Origin: Myroides fluvii
GTDB taxonomy: Bacteria > Bacteroidota > Bacteroidia > Flavobacteriales > Flavobacteriaceae
Direction: 5' to 3'
Length of the DNA stretch: 64,000 nucleotides
NCBI RefSeq assembly: GCF_009792295.1
Contig: NZ_CP039934.1
Span: 3,702,905-3,766,904 of the forward strand
In this document: one piece after another, positions 26,214-35,030 of the stretch
Position numbering within the stretch: the stretch's first letter is position 1
Layout of the letters: every line of letters starts with the position of its first letter
Made by a program: the position numbers and the translations under genes
The notes under the pieces: model-generated
What the model was told of the DNA's origin: nothing
Databases searched by the model: none
What the model saw: the letters and a program-made list of their open reading frames with translations, nothing else

Positions 26214-27344
26214 ATGAATACCAAACAAGGTGAAGTAAGTCTCAAAGAAATAGCGAAAGTTTTCACTAAACTAGGGAGTATTGGTTTTGGAGGGCCAGCA
26301 GCTCATATTGCAATGATGAGAGAAGAAATAGTTGTAAAAAGAGAATGGATGGATGACCAACACTTCTTAGATCTCCTTGGAGCTACGAATTTAATCCCTG
26401 GTCCTAACAGTACAGAAATGGCTATTCACATTGGTTATGATAAAGCGGGTTGGAAAGGACTTATAATCGCAGGACTATGCTTTATTCTTCCTGCTGTTAT
26501 ACTTACAGGTTTAGTGGCCTATTTTTATAAAAGTTATGGAAAACTACCCCAAGTTCAACCCTTTATCTATGGAGTCCAACCTGCAATTATCGCTATTATT
26601 CTGGGAGCTGTTTTTCCGTTAGCAAAAAAATCTATTAAATCCTCATTCTTAGCCTGTTTAGGTCTTATAGTCTTACTTGCTTCTTTAATGGGCATTAGTG
26701 AAATCATTTTGATGTTTGGGGCTGGAATTTTAGCTTATGCCGTGTTTTATATCAATACTACACGAAATACCTTACAAAGTTTTCTTCCCTTACCTTGGTT
26801 ACTTATCATTCAAAATGTTTTTTACAATACCACCAATATGCAGCTATTTTGGATTTTTCTTAAAATAGGCGCTATACTTTATGGAAGTGGTTATGTGCTA
26901 TTTGCTTTTTTAGACACAGAACTAGTACAAACAGGCTTACTATCTAAAGAACAACTCATAGATGCTATTGCTGTAGGACAATTCACACCAGGCCCCGTTT
27001 TTTCTTCCGTCACTTTTATTGGTTTCCAAATTAATGACGTAACAGGAGCTATCCTATCAACCCTAGCAATTTTTTTACCGTCCTTTATTCTAGTAGCCCT
27101 ACTAAATCCTCTGATGAAAAAACTACGCAACTCTAAAGGGTTATCTATTTTTTTTGATGCTGTAAACATTGCCTCAGTTGCACTAATTATAGCTGTATGT
27201 TTAACAATGACAAAAGAAGTAATAACAGATTGGCAATCACTTGTTGTCGCTTTACTTAGTGGTATCCTCGTTTTTACATTTAAAAAAGTTAATAGTGCTT
27301 TTATTGTTTTAACAGGTGCATTGCTTGGGTATTTCCTGTTTTAA
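26214..27344 (+). CDS. chrA: Chromate transporter, ChrA/CHR family
   Basis: 376 aa with two homologous CHR domains. The first has GSIGFGGPAAHIAMMREE, then LGATNLIPGPNSTEMAIHIG. The second has KIGAILYGSGYVLFAFLDTE, then IAVGQFTPGPVFSSVTFIGF. About 10-12 membrane helices. Family members export chromate or act as sulfate/chromate antiporters at the inner membrane; a physiological role other than chromate resistance is possible. It follows an AraC regulator and is convergent, 6 bp apart, with a lipocalin gene. Confidence 0.9.
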   Translation: MNTKQGEVSLKEIAKVFTKLGSIGFGGPAAHIAMMREEIVVKREWMDDQHFLDLLGATNLIPGPNSTEMAIHIGYDKAGWKGLIIAGLCFILPAVILTGLVAYFYKSYGKLPQVQPFIYGVQPAIIAIILGAVFPLAKKSIKSSFLACLGLIVLLASLMGISEIILMFGAGILAYAVFYINTTRNTLQSFLPLPWLLIIQNVFYNTTNMQLFWIFLKIGAILYGSGYVLFAFLDTELVQTGLLSKEQLIDAIAVGQFTPGPVFSSVTFIGFQINDVTGAILSTLAIFLPSFILVALLNPLMKKLRNSKGLSIFFDAVNIASVALIIAVCLTMTKEVITDWQSLVVALLSGILVFTFKKVNSAFIVLTGALLGYFLF

Positions 27345-27350
27345 TTATCA

Positions 27351-27929
27351 CTATTTCGCTTGCTCTTCCTGCTTGACCGATGAACTATCGTTCTGGTCAT
27401 GTTCAACCCAAATGAAACGAGATACATCATACCCAATCTCTTTCGCTAGGGTCAAGTACTGTTGTTTAATATCTTCCGGTATGCTTTTTTCTCTGGACAA
27501 GATCCATACATAATCTAAATTCTTTCCTGCTACTAAGGCATACTGATACGCTGAATCTAATGCAATTACATTATAACCGGAATAAAAAGGACCAAAAAAG
27601 CTAACTTTTAATGCTCCTACGTTTGGCTCTCCCCTAAACTTAGCTATGCCTTCAGCTTGTTTCCATTCTTTATCCTTAACGTGAAAACCTCGATTTAAAA
27701 CTTTGAGATTTCCCTTTTCATCCAAGCTGTATTGAGCGGTGGTATTATTTAAATCTTTTTCAAAATAAAAATCAAACCGCGCAATTTCATACCAAGTTCC
27801 CAAATAACGATTAACATCAAAATTTTCAACTGCTTTTGCCTTTTCTGGTATTGGGTTGGTCTTACAAGACACAAACAAGAATGATAGCATCGCAAAAAAG
27901 CTTATTCGATATAACAGGTGTAAGTTCAT
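27351..27929 (-). CDS. blc: Bacterial lipocalin (Blc-like) lipoprotein
   Basis: 192 aa. Lipobox in FLFVSCKTNPIPEK. The lipocalin signature GTWYEIARFDFYFEKDL appears at about residues 45-62. Later conserved parts are GIAKFRGEPNVGALKVSFFG (first barrel strands), YNVIALDSAYQYALVAGKNL, and VWILSREKSIPEDI (C-terminal RxxxxP). Such proteins bind lipids, often lysophospholipids, at the outer membrane under envelope stress. The start region overlaps a broken amidohydrolase frame on the same strand, so the promoter may lie inside that remnant. The tail ENDSS-like acidic end is not part of the core. Confidence 0.9.
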   Translation of the reverse strand: MNLHLLYRISFFAMLSFLFVSCKTNPIPEKAKAVENFDVNRYLGTWYEIARFDFYFEKDLNNTTAQYSLDEKGNLKVLNRGFHVKDKEWKQAEGIAKFRGEPNVGALKVSFFGPFYSGYNVIALDSAYQYALVAGKNLDYVWILSREKSIPEDIKQQYLTLAKEIGYDVSRFIWVEHDQNDSSSVKQEEQAK

Positions 27930-28269
27930 AAGAAATTCGTTTTACCCAAAGGTAAAAAATATATACTAAACACAGTAAATTATATCGTTTATCGGCATCA
28001 GTCCGGAAATAGAATAAACAGTTTGACCAACTGACGCCCAACTTGGTCTCCTTACTTTTGTATTTGTTGACCTCTTCTACTGTTCCTACAGATAGAATTT
28101 TTCCGTCTTTTACAGCAACCGCCTCTACATAGTTTGGCGTGTCTTCACTCATGGTAATAATATCACCATTGTAATAGATCAAATCTGCTGATTCACTACC
28201 GTTAGATTTACATCCAATTAAACTAATCGTTGTACCTACTAGTACAATAGACAATACTTTTCTTATCAT
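27862..28269 (-). pseudogene. Amidohydrolase (YtcJ-like) lipoprotein, truncated after ~74 residues
   Basis: The frame starts with a lipoprotein signal (TTISLIGCKSNGSES) followed by ADLIYYNGDIITMSEDTPNY and VEAVAVKDGKILSVGTVEEV, the unmistakable N-terminal beta-sandwich of metal-dependent amidohydrolases. At about residue 74 (near 28047) similarity ends in unrelated sequence, and the frame closes inside the lipocalin gene. The whole TIM-barrel and metal ligands are absent, so it must be inactive. It is the scar of a deletion or insertion next to blc. Confidence 0.75.
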
Positions 28270-28501
28270 AGGCTATAATTTAAATCGCAATGAATTAAGC
28301 AAAGTTAAAATCAAATATAAGTACCTTGAAAAATTTAGAATTCAACTTATATCACTTAGAAGTACATTATTTCAACGTATTACTATCTTAAAGTTTTCAA
28401 AAATATAGTATTTCGTTTTCCCTCTTGTTCACTTAAAGTTTAAAATCGTATCAGTTCCAATACTTTGCCTAGTAAGTCAATACAAAAAAGCGACATTTAC
28501 T

Positions 28502-28768
28502 TTGCGTTTAGGTATAACAGATCACAAAGGACATGGTGATTTCACCATTTCACTTCAGGGCGAAGACTATGAAGGAGAAGCGTTTAATGTAGCTCCCTCA
28601 TTTTTAAAAACGAAACTGAGAAATACCTTAAAAAAATGGAAGGACAATCCTAAGTTAACCCATATACTTATTAACGAAGATTCGCTGAAAAACAACACCT
28701 TCAAAGAGCGCGATACCCGTGTTTTTATCGTTCAAAATTGGGAACTTTCCCCCTTGACGATCAAGTAA
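28502..28768 (+). CDS. Small hypothetical protein
   Basis: 88 aa from a TTG start. Composition is balanced and basic, with a C-terminal half KWKDNPKLTHILINEDSLKN. No signal peptide, membrane segment or recognised domain. No clear promoter was found. It could be a real small cytoplasmic protein; alternative starts are not available in the frame. Confidence 0.4.
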   Translation: MRLGITDHKGHGDFTISLQGEDYEGEAFNVAPSFLKTKLRNTLKKWKDNPKLTHILINEDSLKNNTFKERDTRVFIVQNWELSPLTIK

Positions 28769-28878
28769 TAAAAAAGCATTTTCACTACAAGCTATAAACA
28801 GCTACAAACCTGACAATTTTAGATACATCCTCCAATACATATTCGTGTTGGAGGATGAAATCCAAAGGCTTAATCGAT

Positions 28879-29085
28879 CTAGATTTGTGCCTTAGCGAAG
28901 GTTCTCGCTTTACCAGCCACAATTACTCTTTCTCCTTTATTTTGACAATAAAGCTCTTCTCTCTGATATTTGACGCATAAAAAAGGGCTCTTTACCCCAT
29001 TTAAACGACCAAAATAGAATAAGGAAACAGTGAGCAGAGCCAGTAACAGGATCTCATCAGGCAACCACTCTTTTAATGGAACCAC
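28879..29085 (-). CDS. Small hypothetical membrane protein (doubtful)
   Basis: 68 aa with one hydrophobic helix (EILLLALLTVSLFYFG) followed by a Cys-containing basic tail. It is transcribed away from the ADP-ribosylglycohydrolase. No homology is recognised and no start signal is obvious; it may be a chance frame. Confidence 0.25.
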   Translation of the reverse strand: MVPLKEWLPDEILLLALLTVSLFYFGRLNGVKSPFLCVKYQREELYCQNKGERVIVAGKARTFAKAQI

Positions 29086-29127
29086 ACAAGCAGGGTTACC
29101 GTGAAAAATTTCATATGTCTTTTTCCG

Positions 29128-29158
29128 TTTGGGTTGCCGATTAAATTCTCTATTTTTG
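29128..29158 (+). promoter_or_regulatory. Predicted promoter of the ADP-ribosylglycohydrolase gene
   Basis: TTTG (29128-29131), a 19-bp spacer, then TATTTTTG (29151-29158): an exact match to the flavobacterial TTTG-N19-TAnnTTTG consensus, with the ATG 27 bp downstream. Confidence 0.7.
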
Positions 29159-29184
29159 AAAAGAATCCAATCAAAAATTAAATC

Positions 29185-30135
29185 ATGTCAAACCTCGCAA
29201 AAGATCTTTTATTTGGTCTCGCCGTAGCGGATGCACTGGGAGTACCGGTTGAATTTAAAAGTCCTGCAGAAATTAATCTAGCTTCTGTACAATCAAATTA
29301 CCAGGATATATTCAACCGCTTTTCTCCTTTTGGTTCTTGGAACAAACCCGTTGGCACTTTTAGCGATGATTCTTCGCTAACTTTTTGTACGGCTGAATAT
29401 CTAGCAGCTGGTGAAACAGACTTAAACGATCTGATGGATCGCTTTAAACAGTGGTTGAGAAAGGGGTATTGGACTACAGACGGACATACTTTTGACGTGG
29501 GGAGAACGACCTTATTGGCTATTGAAAACTTTGCAAGGGATTACAATTGGAGAACGGCTGGACTCAACACGGAGCGCGACAATGGCAATGGTTCCTTAAT
29601 GCGCATAGCACCTCTACTCCTCCCTCTTTTATATGATCAAACGATTACAGATCCTTATCCCTATATACGCGATTTTAGCAGTTTAACCCACGCGCATCCC
29701 ATATCCGTAGATAGTTGTTTTATCTACCTGATGTATGCAAAACAGTTGTACTATGCGAAAGATGTAGCTTTGGCTTTTGTAAAAATGAAGGAAGAATTAG
29801 GAACTAAGTACGCCCAAAACCCTGCATTCGAACGTCTTTTTTCTGAGGATTTTTTATCCCTTTCTCCTACTGTTTTCAATAGTCAAGGTTTTGTGGTGGG
29901 AAGTTTAGAAATTGCTTTGCATACCTTGCTTACGACAACAAGTTATGAAGAGGCTATTTTAAAAGCAATTTCACTAGGTAAAGATACGGATACTAATGCC
30001 GCTATCACCGGGGCTTTAGCGGGATTTTTATATGGGTATGACAGCATTCCTTCCCATTGGATTGAACCCCTCAAAAGAAAAGAGGATATTGCAGCATTAG
30101 CCAATCAGTTGTATTCTACTTGTACAAGGGTATAA
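29185..30135 (+). CDS. ADP-ribosylglycohydrolase family protein
   Basis: 316 aa, typical length. Motifs in order: FGLAVADALGVPVEF (usual GxxxGDALG with one change), GTFSDDSSLTFCTAEYL (first metal-binding acidic cluster), RDNGNGSLMRIAPLL, LTHAHPISVDSC, and SLGKDTDTNAAITGALAGFL (second metal-binding DTDT cluster). The family removes ADP-ribose from proteins or nucleotides in a Mg-dependent reaction (DraG/ARH type). The canonical Gly before DALG is Ala here (VADALG), which is a mild departure. It has its own consensus promoter and no obvious transferase partner nearby. Confidence 0.92.
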   Translation: MSNLAKDLLFGLAVADALGVPVEFKSPAEINLASVQSNYQDIFNRFSPFGSWNKPVGTFSDDSSLTFCTAEYLAAGETDLNDLMDRFKQWLRKGYWTTDGHTFDVGRTTLLAIENFARDYNWRTAGLNTERDNGNGSLMRIAPLLLPLLYDQTITDPYPYIRDFSSLTHAHPISVDSCFIYLMYAKQLYYAKDVALAFVKMKEELGTKYAQNPAFERLFSEDFLSLSPTVFNSQGFVVGSLEIALHTLLTTTSYEEAILKAISLGKDTDTNAAITGALAGFLYGYDSIPSHWIEPLKRKEDIAALANQLYSTCTRV

Positions 30136-30312
30136 TTTTTAATTTTGTTGAGCAGCGATCGTTCATCAACAGTCAACCCTCTCACCACCTCATCATCTCA
30201 CCCCCTCAACAACCAATAACCAACAACAATCAACACTTATTCATTCATCCTTTTTTGTTCATCATCAAATTCCTCTTATATTTAACCTCCTATATTAATC
30301 ACCTTACACCCT

Positions 30313-31014
30313 ATGAAAAAAATAAGCGCACTTGCTCTATTCCTTGCCTTATCAACGACTTACGCACAAAGCATTGATTTTAAAGACCCTAATTTTAAAA
30401 ACGCGCTGCTTGAATTGGGCTTCGATACTAACCATAACGGACAAATTGAAAGAAGTGAAATTGAATCTATAGAAGAATTAAAAATCTCGAATAAAAATAT
30501 TGAATCCCTTGATGATCTAAAGCACTTTAAAAAACTGCGAATACTATATGCCAATACCAATCGCATTTCGGATATGAGTGTTTTAAATGGCAATAGTGTT
30601 ATAGAGGAAATTTTCATTGGCGACAATCAACTAGGACCTCGATTAACACTTGAGCATATGCCCAATTTAAAGGGACTCTATGCCTTTAGAAATGAATTAA
30701 AAGAACTGAGATTTACAACCCCATTTCCCTATTTAACTTCGTTGTATATTCAAGGAAATCCAATAAAAAAACTCAATATAGAACCTCTTGTGAACCTAAA
30801 AAGTCTTCAATTATTTGAATGCGATGACTTACGAACAATCACAATAAATAAAAAAACAAAAATTGAGCAATTTTTTATCTTGGATATGAAGGTAAAAAAT
30901 GTTGTATCTCAAAGTGAATCCGCTAATATTATTTATTTAGAAAAAAAGGAAGATGCGTATAACGAACCAAACAATGAGAATTTCAAAATATCTCCTGTAA
31001 TCAAAGTAAAATAA
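30313..31014 (+). CDS. Exported leucine-rich-repeat protein with an EF-hand-like loop
   Basis: 233 aa. Signal peptide ALALFLALSTTYAQS. Residues ~22-50 carry FKNALLELGFDTNHNGQIER, a DxNxNGxI calcium-loop pattern followed by SEIESIEELKIS. Then come short leucine-rich repeats (LDDLKHFKKLRILYANTNRI; MPNLKGLYAFRNELKELRF; LVNLKSLQLFECDDLRTI) of internalin type. Similar small secreted LRR proteins occur in flavobacteria, with unknown roles in protein binding. The segment 30136-30312 upstream is C-rich low-complexity DNA. Confidence 0.82.
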   Translation: MKKISALALFLALSTTYAQSIDFKDPNFKNALLELGFDTNHNGQIERSEIESIEELKISNKNIESLDDLKHFKKLRILYANTNRISDMSVLNGNSVIEEIFIGDNQLGPRLTLEHMPNLKGLYAFRNELKELRFTTPFPYLTSLYIQGNPIKKLNIEPLVNLKSLQLFECDDLRTITINKKTKIEQFFILDMKVKNVVSQSESANIIYLEKKEDAYNEPNNENFKISPVIKVK

Positions 31015-31131
31015 AGTGGTGAAATGGCATGATGAATCAACTTCATGTCCCCTGAATCGAAGACATCCGTTTCCATTCTTAGTCACTATCGCCTAGCACT
31101 CAAATAGCATGTACAACCTAAAACTCACAAA

Positions 31132-31515
31132 GTGAAAAAACACCATCTAATACTTATTGTTTTTGCAGCACTTACATCATGTAACCAGTCTAATTGCCGG
31201 TTATTTGACTCTGATGCTAAAAAATTTGGAAACGAGTGGAAACGCACCTTTGAACAATATACCAAAGATAATTCAGATAAACTACCAGCTGAAAAATTAC
31301 TTGAAGGAATAGACAGCATTGGTAAACTTTACTTTGTAGATAAAAATGTAATTTTAATAGAACGATATCCAACATGTGCTAGCGCAGTATCAACATTGAA
31401 CTACATTAAAGACAAAATTTCAAAAGAAAAATTACAATTGCTACTTCAGACTATTCCAGAAGAATTCAAAGCAGATAGCAACTATGTATCGATTGAAACG
31501 TTTTTAAAAAACTAA
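31132..31515 (+). CDS. Small lipoprotein of unknown function
   Basis: 127 aa from a GTG start. Signal with lipobox FAALTSCNQSNCRLF. The mature part is helical and charged (KKFGNEWKRTFEQYTKDNSD; LNYIKDKISKEKLQLLLQTI). No domain recognised. It is followed by a strong hairpin (31622-31651) and preceded by the LRR gene on the same strand, 117 bp away. Confidence 0.65.
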   Translation: MKKHHLILIVFAALTSCNQSNCRLFDSDAKKFGNEWKRTFEQYTKDNSDKLPAEKLLEGIDSIGKLYFVDKNVILIERYPTCASAVSTLNYIKDKISKEKLQLLLQTIPEEFKADSNYVSIETFLKN

Positions 31516-31621
31516 GGCATAACCTATAAAAAGAGGAATCAAATAGAAATTAGCACAATCGCTTCAAGACGTAAAATTTCAAGAAATATGATTGATCAAT
31601 TTCTAATCCTATATCACAAAA

Positions 31622-31664
31622 GGGTTAGGTTTTACAAGAAAAACCTAACCCAAGCTTTATTTTT
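31622..31664 (+). terminator. Rho-independent terminator
   Basis: Perfect 12-bp stem GGGTTAGGTTTT (31622-31633) / AAAACCTAACCC (31640-31651), 6-nt loop, followed by a T-rich run. It ends the small lipoprotein transcript and may also serve the convergent gene. Confidence 0.75.
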
Positions 31665-31744
31665 GAACTTACACACTTTAAGAGACAGTGCCACTAATTC
31701 TCAATACTCAGAAGAATTCACTCCTCTCTCCTCTCTCCATCAAG

Positions 31745-33355
31745 TTACAAACGTTCTAATTTTACGTAATAATAAAAAATCTGTCCTCGGTCATTATCTT
31801 CTCCTTGAGTTTCAAAAACAGTATCATTTACATCGTTTACTTCTAGTTCGTAAGGTTCTCCGCCATCAAAAGAGAGGTATATCACTCCTTCGTTATATCT
31901 CATCTCGATTTGGTAGTCTGCAGAGGGGTTTTGTACCTGATCTATAACCCAGATGCCGCTTTCATCCATTTCCATATTGTATATTTTTGGAGGATTATTA
32001 TTAATGCGTATGGTTAACTTCCAATTTCCAACAAGGTCAAACGTTCCCTCTTTGTTTAGCTTTATTTCTATCGGCATATTTCCCGTAGTATTGCTAAACT
32101 CGTTTTGATACGTGTAATTTAAAGTAGTTTTCAGACTGTTTCCCGTTGCGGTATCCGGATTTTTAACAGTCATTTTCATGCGTATTGCTCCGTTTTCAAA
32201 TGCTAGGTCAGACAGTTGTACATTGGCATCAGATACAGTAAACTGTAGGTTTTTGTAGTCTTCGGTGGTTAAAGCAGTGCTTTGTATTTCGGCAGAATCA
32301 GGTATTTCGTGAACGGGTATTTTCGAAATATTAGCAAAGAATACATGGTCGTTTACAAATTGAATAAGGTTGTTTATTTTTTCGGTTGCCTTTGTCAAAC
32401 GTCCGTAAGCGTCAAAAAAGATTCCCGTTCCTTCAGCGGTATTCGACTGATCAGAAGCAGTTACACTTCTGTTTCCGGTGTACAAATGTACATTTTGAGC
32501 TTTGTTATGTGTAAAGCTAATTCCCTGTGTTTCAAACGTAGTTTTGGTTATTTGATTGCCTTGAATTTGATTGACTACACGATCTACAATATTGATTTCA
32601 TTCACGAGTTCAGTGGCATATTTCCAAGCTAATACACCGGCGGTTACCCCAGCAACAGTTACTAGAGATTTCTCTATCCCAGTGCCTGGCAGCGCTAAAA
32701 TGTACCCACTTCCGGCAAAAATTATTACAGAAGCCAAAAGTTTTTTTGTTTTAACCAATGTAGAAGCGACACCCAATGTAGTAAAACCCTGAGGTTGATT
32801 GACATTTAAAATCTCGTTAAACCAGCTTTCGTTTACTTGATAAAACAACGCCATTTGGTTTTTGTCGTCGTTAGAAAGGGATTTGTAATACTCCTCAAAT
32901 GCCGTTAGGGTATTGGCTAAATAAGCGGAATATTCCTCATCGGTTATTGCGCTTTTGATAAGGCTAAGATCTTCAAACAAAGGTTTTAAAACCACATCTT
33001 CACTGCCATTTAGCAAGCTTTCTTTTACCTCAAATTTGGTATTGACATCCAGATTTGGAATATGTAACGTCGTTGTTCCTAGGGCAGTTGTTCCCGGAAC
33101 GTAAAACACTAAGGTATTGTCTTCTGCACGAACCAGCTTAAGCGGAACTCCACCCAAATCGGCATCGTATTCTTCCTGCAAAAGCGGTTGTGAAAATTGC
33201 GCTTCTACAATTTGAAGCTGAAAAGCTTCTTTGGGCATTGTAATTTCCTGTTTAGGATCGGAATCAGGGTTGTCGTTGTCATTTTTGGAACATCCGCTCC
33301 AAAAAATTGCACTACCTAGGATAAAGGCAGCGTAAATAAGATGTAGTTTTTTCAT
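31745..33355 (-). CDS. Large lipoprotein of unknown function with internal hydrophobic segment
   Basis: 536 aa. Lipobox in ILGSAIFWSCSKNDN followed by an acidic Asn/Asp linker. The N-terminal part has short strands. Residues ~200-245 contain a hydrophobic glycine-rich stretch (LASVIIFAGSGYILALPGTG and VAGVTAGVLAWKYA). The C-terminal ~130 residues (LVGNWKLTIRINNNPPKIY; YEVNDVNDTVFE) look like a small lipocalin-like sandwich. No catalytic motif. The internal hydrophobic part is odd for a lipoprotein and might be a membrane-active element; that is speculation. Confidence 0.72.
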   Translation of the reverse strand: MKKLHLIYAAFILGSAIFWSGCSKNDNDNPDSDPKQEITMPKEAFQLQIVEAQFSQPLLQEEYDADLGGVPLKLVRAEDNTLVFYVPGTTALGTTTLHIPNLDVNTKFEVKESLLNGSEDVVLKPLFEDLSLIKSAITDEEYSAYLANTLTAFEEYYKSLSNDDKNQMALFYQVNESWFNEILNVNQPQGFTTLGVASTLVKTKKLLASVIIFAGSGYILALPGTGIEKSLVTVAGVTAGVLAWKYATELVNEINIVDRVVNQIQGNQITKTTFETQGISFTHNKAQNVHLYTGNRSVTASDQSNTAEGTGIFFDAYGRLTKATEKINNLIQFVNDHVFFANISKIPVHEIPDSAEIQSTALTTEDYKNLQFTVSDANVQLSDLAFENGAIRMKMTVKNPDTATGNSLKTTLNYTYQNEFSNTTGNMPIEIKLNKEGTFDLVGNWKLTIRINNNPPKIYNMEMDESGIWVIDQVQNPSADYQIEMRYNEGVIYLSFDGGEPYELEVNDVNDTVFETQGEDNDRGQIFYYYVKLERL

Positions 33356-33370
33356 AATATGGTGATTTAT

Positions 33371-33466
33371 TTTGAGGGTTGCTCTTTGTGAGGGTTGCTC
33401 TTTGTAGAGAATCTATAACTTCACGATTTCACAACTTCACGATTTCACAACTTCACGATTTCACCC
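33371..33466. repeat. Two adjacent short tandem repeats
   Basis: A 16-bp unit GAGGGTTGCTCTTTGT occurs twice at 33375-33406 approximately, then a 16-bp unit near ACTTCACGATTTCACA occurs three times (about 33418-33465). They lie just upstream of the R1 dispersed repeat. Confidence 0.7.
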
Positions 33467-33477
33467 CCGTTGAGGTT

Positions 33478-33525
33478 TGTGTAATTCTTTCCATTAAAGA
33501 ACAAGTTGGCTATTCAGAAGATCGC
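33478..33525 (+). repeat. Dispersed repeat R1, copy 1
   Basis: TGTGTAATTCTTTCC...CAAGTTGGCTATTCAGAAG, about 45 bp. It belongs to a family of six copies described in the findings (33478, 37941, 40804, 41413, 42182, 43245). It is followed at once by an array of TTAACAG heptamers. Confidence 0.8.
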
Positions 33526-33529
33526 AGCC

Positions 33530-33579
33530 GTTAACAGTTAACAGTTAACAGTTAACAGTTAACAGTTAACAGTTAACCG
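33530..33579 (+). repeat. TTAACAG heptamer array
   Basis: Six exact TTAACAG units in tandem at 33531-33572, then TTAACCG. Related heptamers (GTTAACR / GTGAACR) occur at 42149, 43212, 43963 and inverted at 45454. Confidence 0.85.
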
Positions 33580-33600
33580 ATACCCGTTAATCTGTACTAA

Positions 33601-33635
33601 AATAAAATACCCTTTTGAGGGTATTTTATTAAAGC
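33601..33635 (-). terminator. Terminator of the beta-barrel gene at 33642
   Basis: Perfect 12-bp stem AATAAAATACCC (33601-33612) / GGGTATTTTATT (33619-33630), 6-nt loop; symmetric A/T arms give a T-tract on either strand. Immediately past the minus-strand stop codon. Confidence 0.75.
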
Positions 33636-33641
33636 GCCATT

Positions 33642-34136
33642 TTAAAATTTGTATTCAACTGCCATAAACACACCATTTAGCTTGATATCCCCAAATCCCA
33701 TAGAATATTTAGCACTTACTCCAATATTCTCTGTGATAGTATAGGCTGCCCCAAAGTCAAGATTTACTTTAAACTTTTCGTCTTCCCAGTCTAAATTGTA
33801 ATTTAAACTTGGTCCGGCTAACAAATTAAACTTTTCAGCTACCTTGTATTTAGCTAAAACGGGTACGCTCAGCATACTGGCATCTTTTATAGCTACGTAA
33901 AGCACTTCGGGCTGTACAGACCATTTCTCAGAAAATCCGATTTCGGCAAAACCACCTACAAAAAAACCGGTTTCAGATTCAGAAGCTTCGACTGTTTCGC
34001 CAAAAAAGCCTCCATTCATTTTAACTTTTACAGTTGCAAAATCAATTCCGGCTTTTGCTCCCCATTTAATCTCCTGAGCTTTTGCTCCTAAAACACAAGC
34101 AAAAAGAGCGGCACCTACTAAAACTACTTTTTTCAT
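33642..34136 (-). CDS. Outer-membrane beta-barrel protein (porin family)
   Basis: 164 aa. Signal peptide ending CVLGAKAQ. The mature chain has the usual small-barrel pattern: WGAKAGIDFATVKVKMNG, ETGFFVGGFAEIGFSEKWSV, FNLLAGPSLNYNLDWED, ENIGVSAKYSMGFGDI, finishing with VFMAVEYKF (C-terminal Phe). It is an OMP_b-brl type barrel of about eight strands. It follows a lipoprotein gene by 20 bp, so the two are probably co-expressed, and the lipoprotein may be a surface partner. Confidence 0.87.
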   Translation of the reverse strand: MKKVVLVGAALFACVLGAKAQEIKWGAKAGIDFATVKVKMNGGFFGETVEASESETGFFVGGFAEIGFSEKWSVQPEVLYVAIKDASMLSVPVLAKYKVAEKFNLLAGPSLNYNLDWEDEKFKVNLDFGAAYTITENIGVSAKYSMGFGDIKLNGVFMAVEYKF

Positions 34137-34156
34137 AATTTAAAATTTACAAATTC

Positions 34157-34957
34157 TTATTTAATTCGTTTAAACATTCTTGTTCCTTGATAAAGCTGAT
34201 TCCCATCTGTGCTTAATTCCAGTGTTACATTTCCTTCGTTTACCCATCTTCCATTTTCGTAATCATCATCGGTAAATCTCCACTGATACGCATCTGCACT
34301 CCATGTTTTTTCTCCTGTTTTTGTAATTCTATCATAAAAGGTATCCCCTACTAATTTTTTGGGAAAATAAACAGGCGCATGATCCAAATTATAGATAATC
34401 GCTTTGCTTGCTTCTATCTTTAGTTGATATTTTGAATTGCTGTGTTCCCAAATTCCCTCAATGGATTTTTTAGGATTGGGGTTAGGATTAGGGTTATCTG
34501 ATTTTGACGTTCTTTCTAAAGTAATGTAGCAAGTTGAGCTGTTACCATTCACATAATTATAATGAACTTTGGTTTTAAACGTATTGGCTTCTGGATTATC
34601 AGCATCAAAATATAAAATGGTAAACTTGGACCTCAGATCGATATCCATGGTATCCTCTCCGTTGTACTCCCATTTCCAATCCGCATTCATTTTTAGTGCT
34701 TTATTACTATGCGATACTGTCGTTTTGGTAAATGGACCATAAGCATCAGTAGAAATACCCTCTTCATTTGTGCTAAAAGTATAGACTCTCGTCTTGTTTT
34801 CGTATTCTAACGTTAATTTCCAATCTCCTTTCGGATTGAAAAACCCGATTTTATCAGGATCGTCGTCTTTATTATCATCACTGCTGCTACAAGCTGTTAT
34901 TGTTAATCCCAAAAAAAGAATTAATCCCATGCTCTTTACTAGTTTACGTATTTTCAT
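34157..34957 (-). CDS. Lipoprotein with two lipocalin-like domains
   Basis: 266 aa. Lipobox GLTITACSSSDDN. The mature part holds two similar beta-sandwich modules: residues ~38-150 (NPKGDWKLTLEYENKTRVYT) and ~165-266 (IEGIWEHSNSKYQLKIEASK), joined by an Asn-Pro repeat linker (NPNPNPNPKK). Such G.W...L modules are common in Bacteroidota lipoproteins. Its signal peptide strongly resembles those of the next upstream lipoproteins (35031, 35656), showing a shared family of export signals. Ligand unknown. Confidence 0.8.
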   Translation of the reverse strand: MKIRKLVKSMGLILFLGLTITACSSSDDNKDDDPDKIGFFNPKGDWKLTLEYENKTRVYTFSTNEEGISTDAYGPFTKTTVSHSNKALKMNADWKWEYNGEDTMDIDLRSKFTILYFDADNPEANTFKTKVHYNYVNGNSSTCYITLERTSKSDNPNPNPNPKKSIEGIWEHSNSKYQLKIEASKAIIYNLDHAPVYFPKKLVGDTFYDRITKTGEKTWSADAYQWRFTDDDYENGRWVNEGNVTLELSTDGNQLYQGTRMFKRIK

Positions 34958-35030
34958 TTTCTTATCATTTTAATTGTACCTACACTATTCGGTTTTTGGC
35001 TTCGCCTTTTGCATTAGTTATGCTTCTATT

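Noticed and set aside
31588..31947. Plus-strand 119-residue frame
   Set aside because: It runs through the terminator hairpin and antisense to the 536-aa lipoprotein, with no family resemblance.
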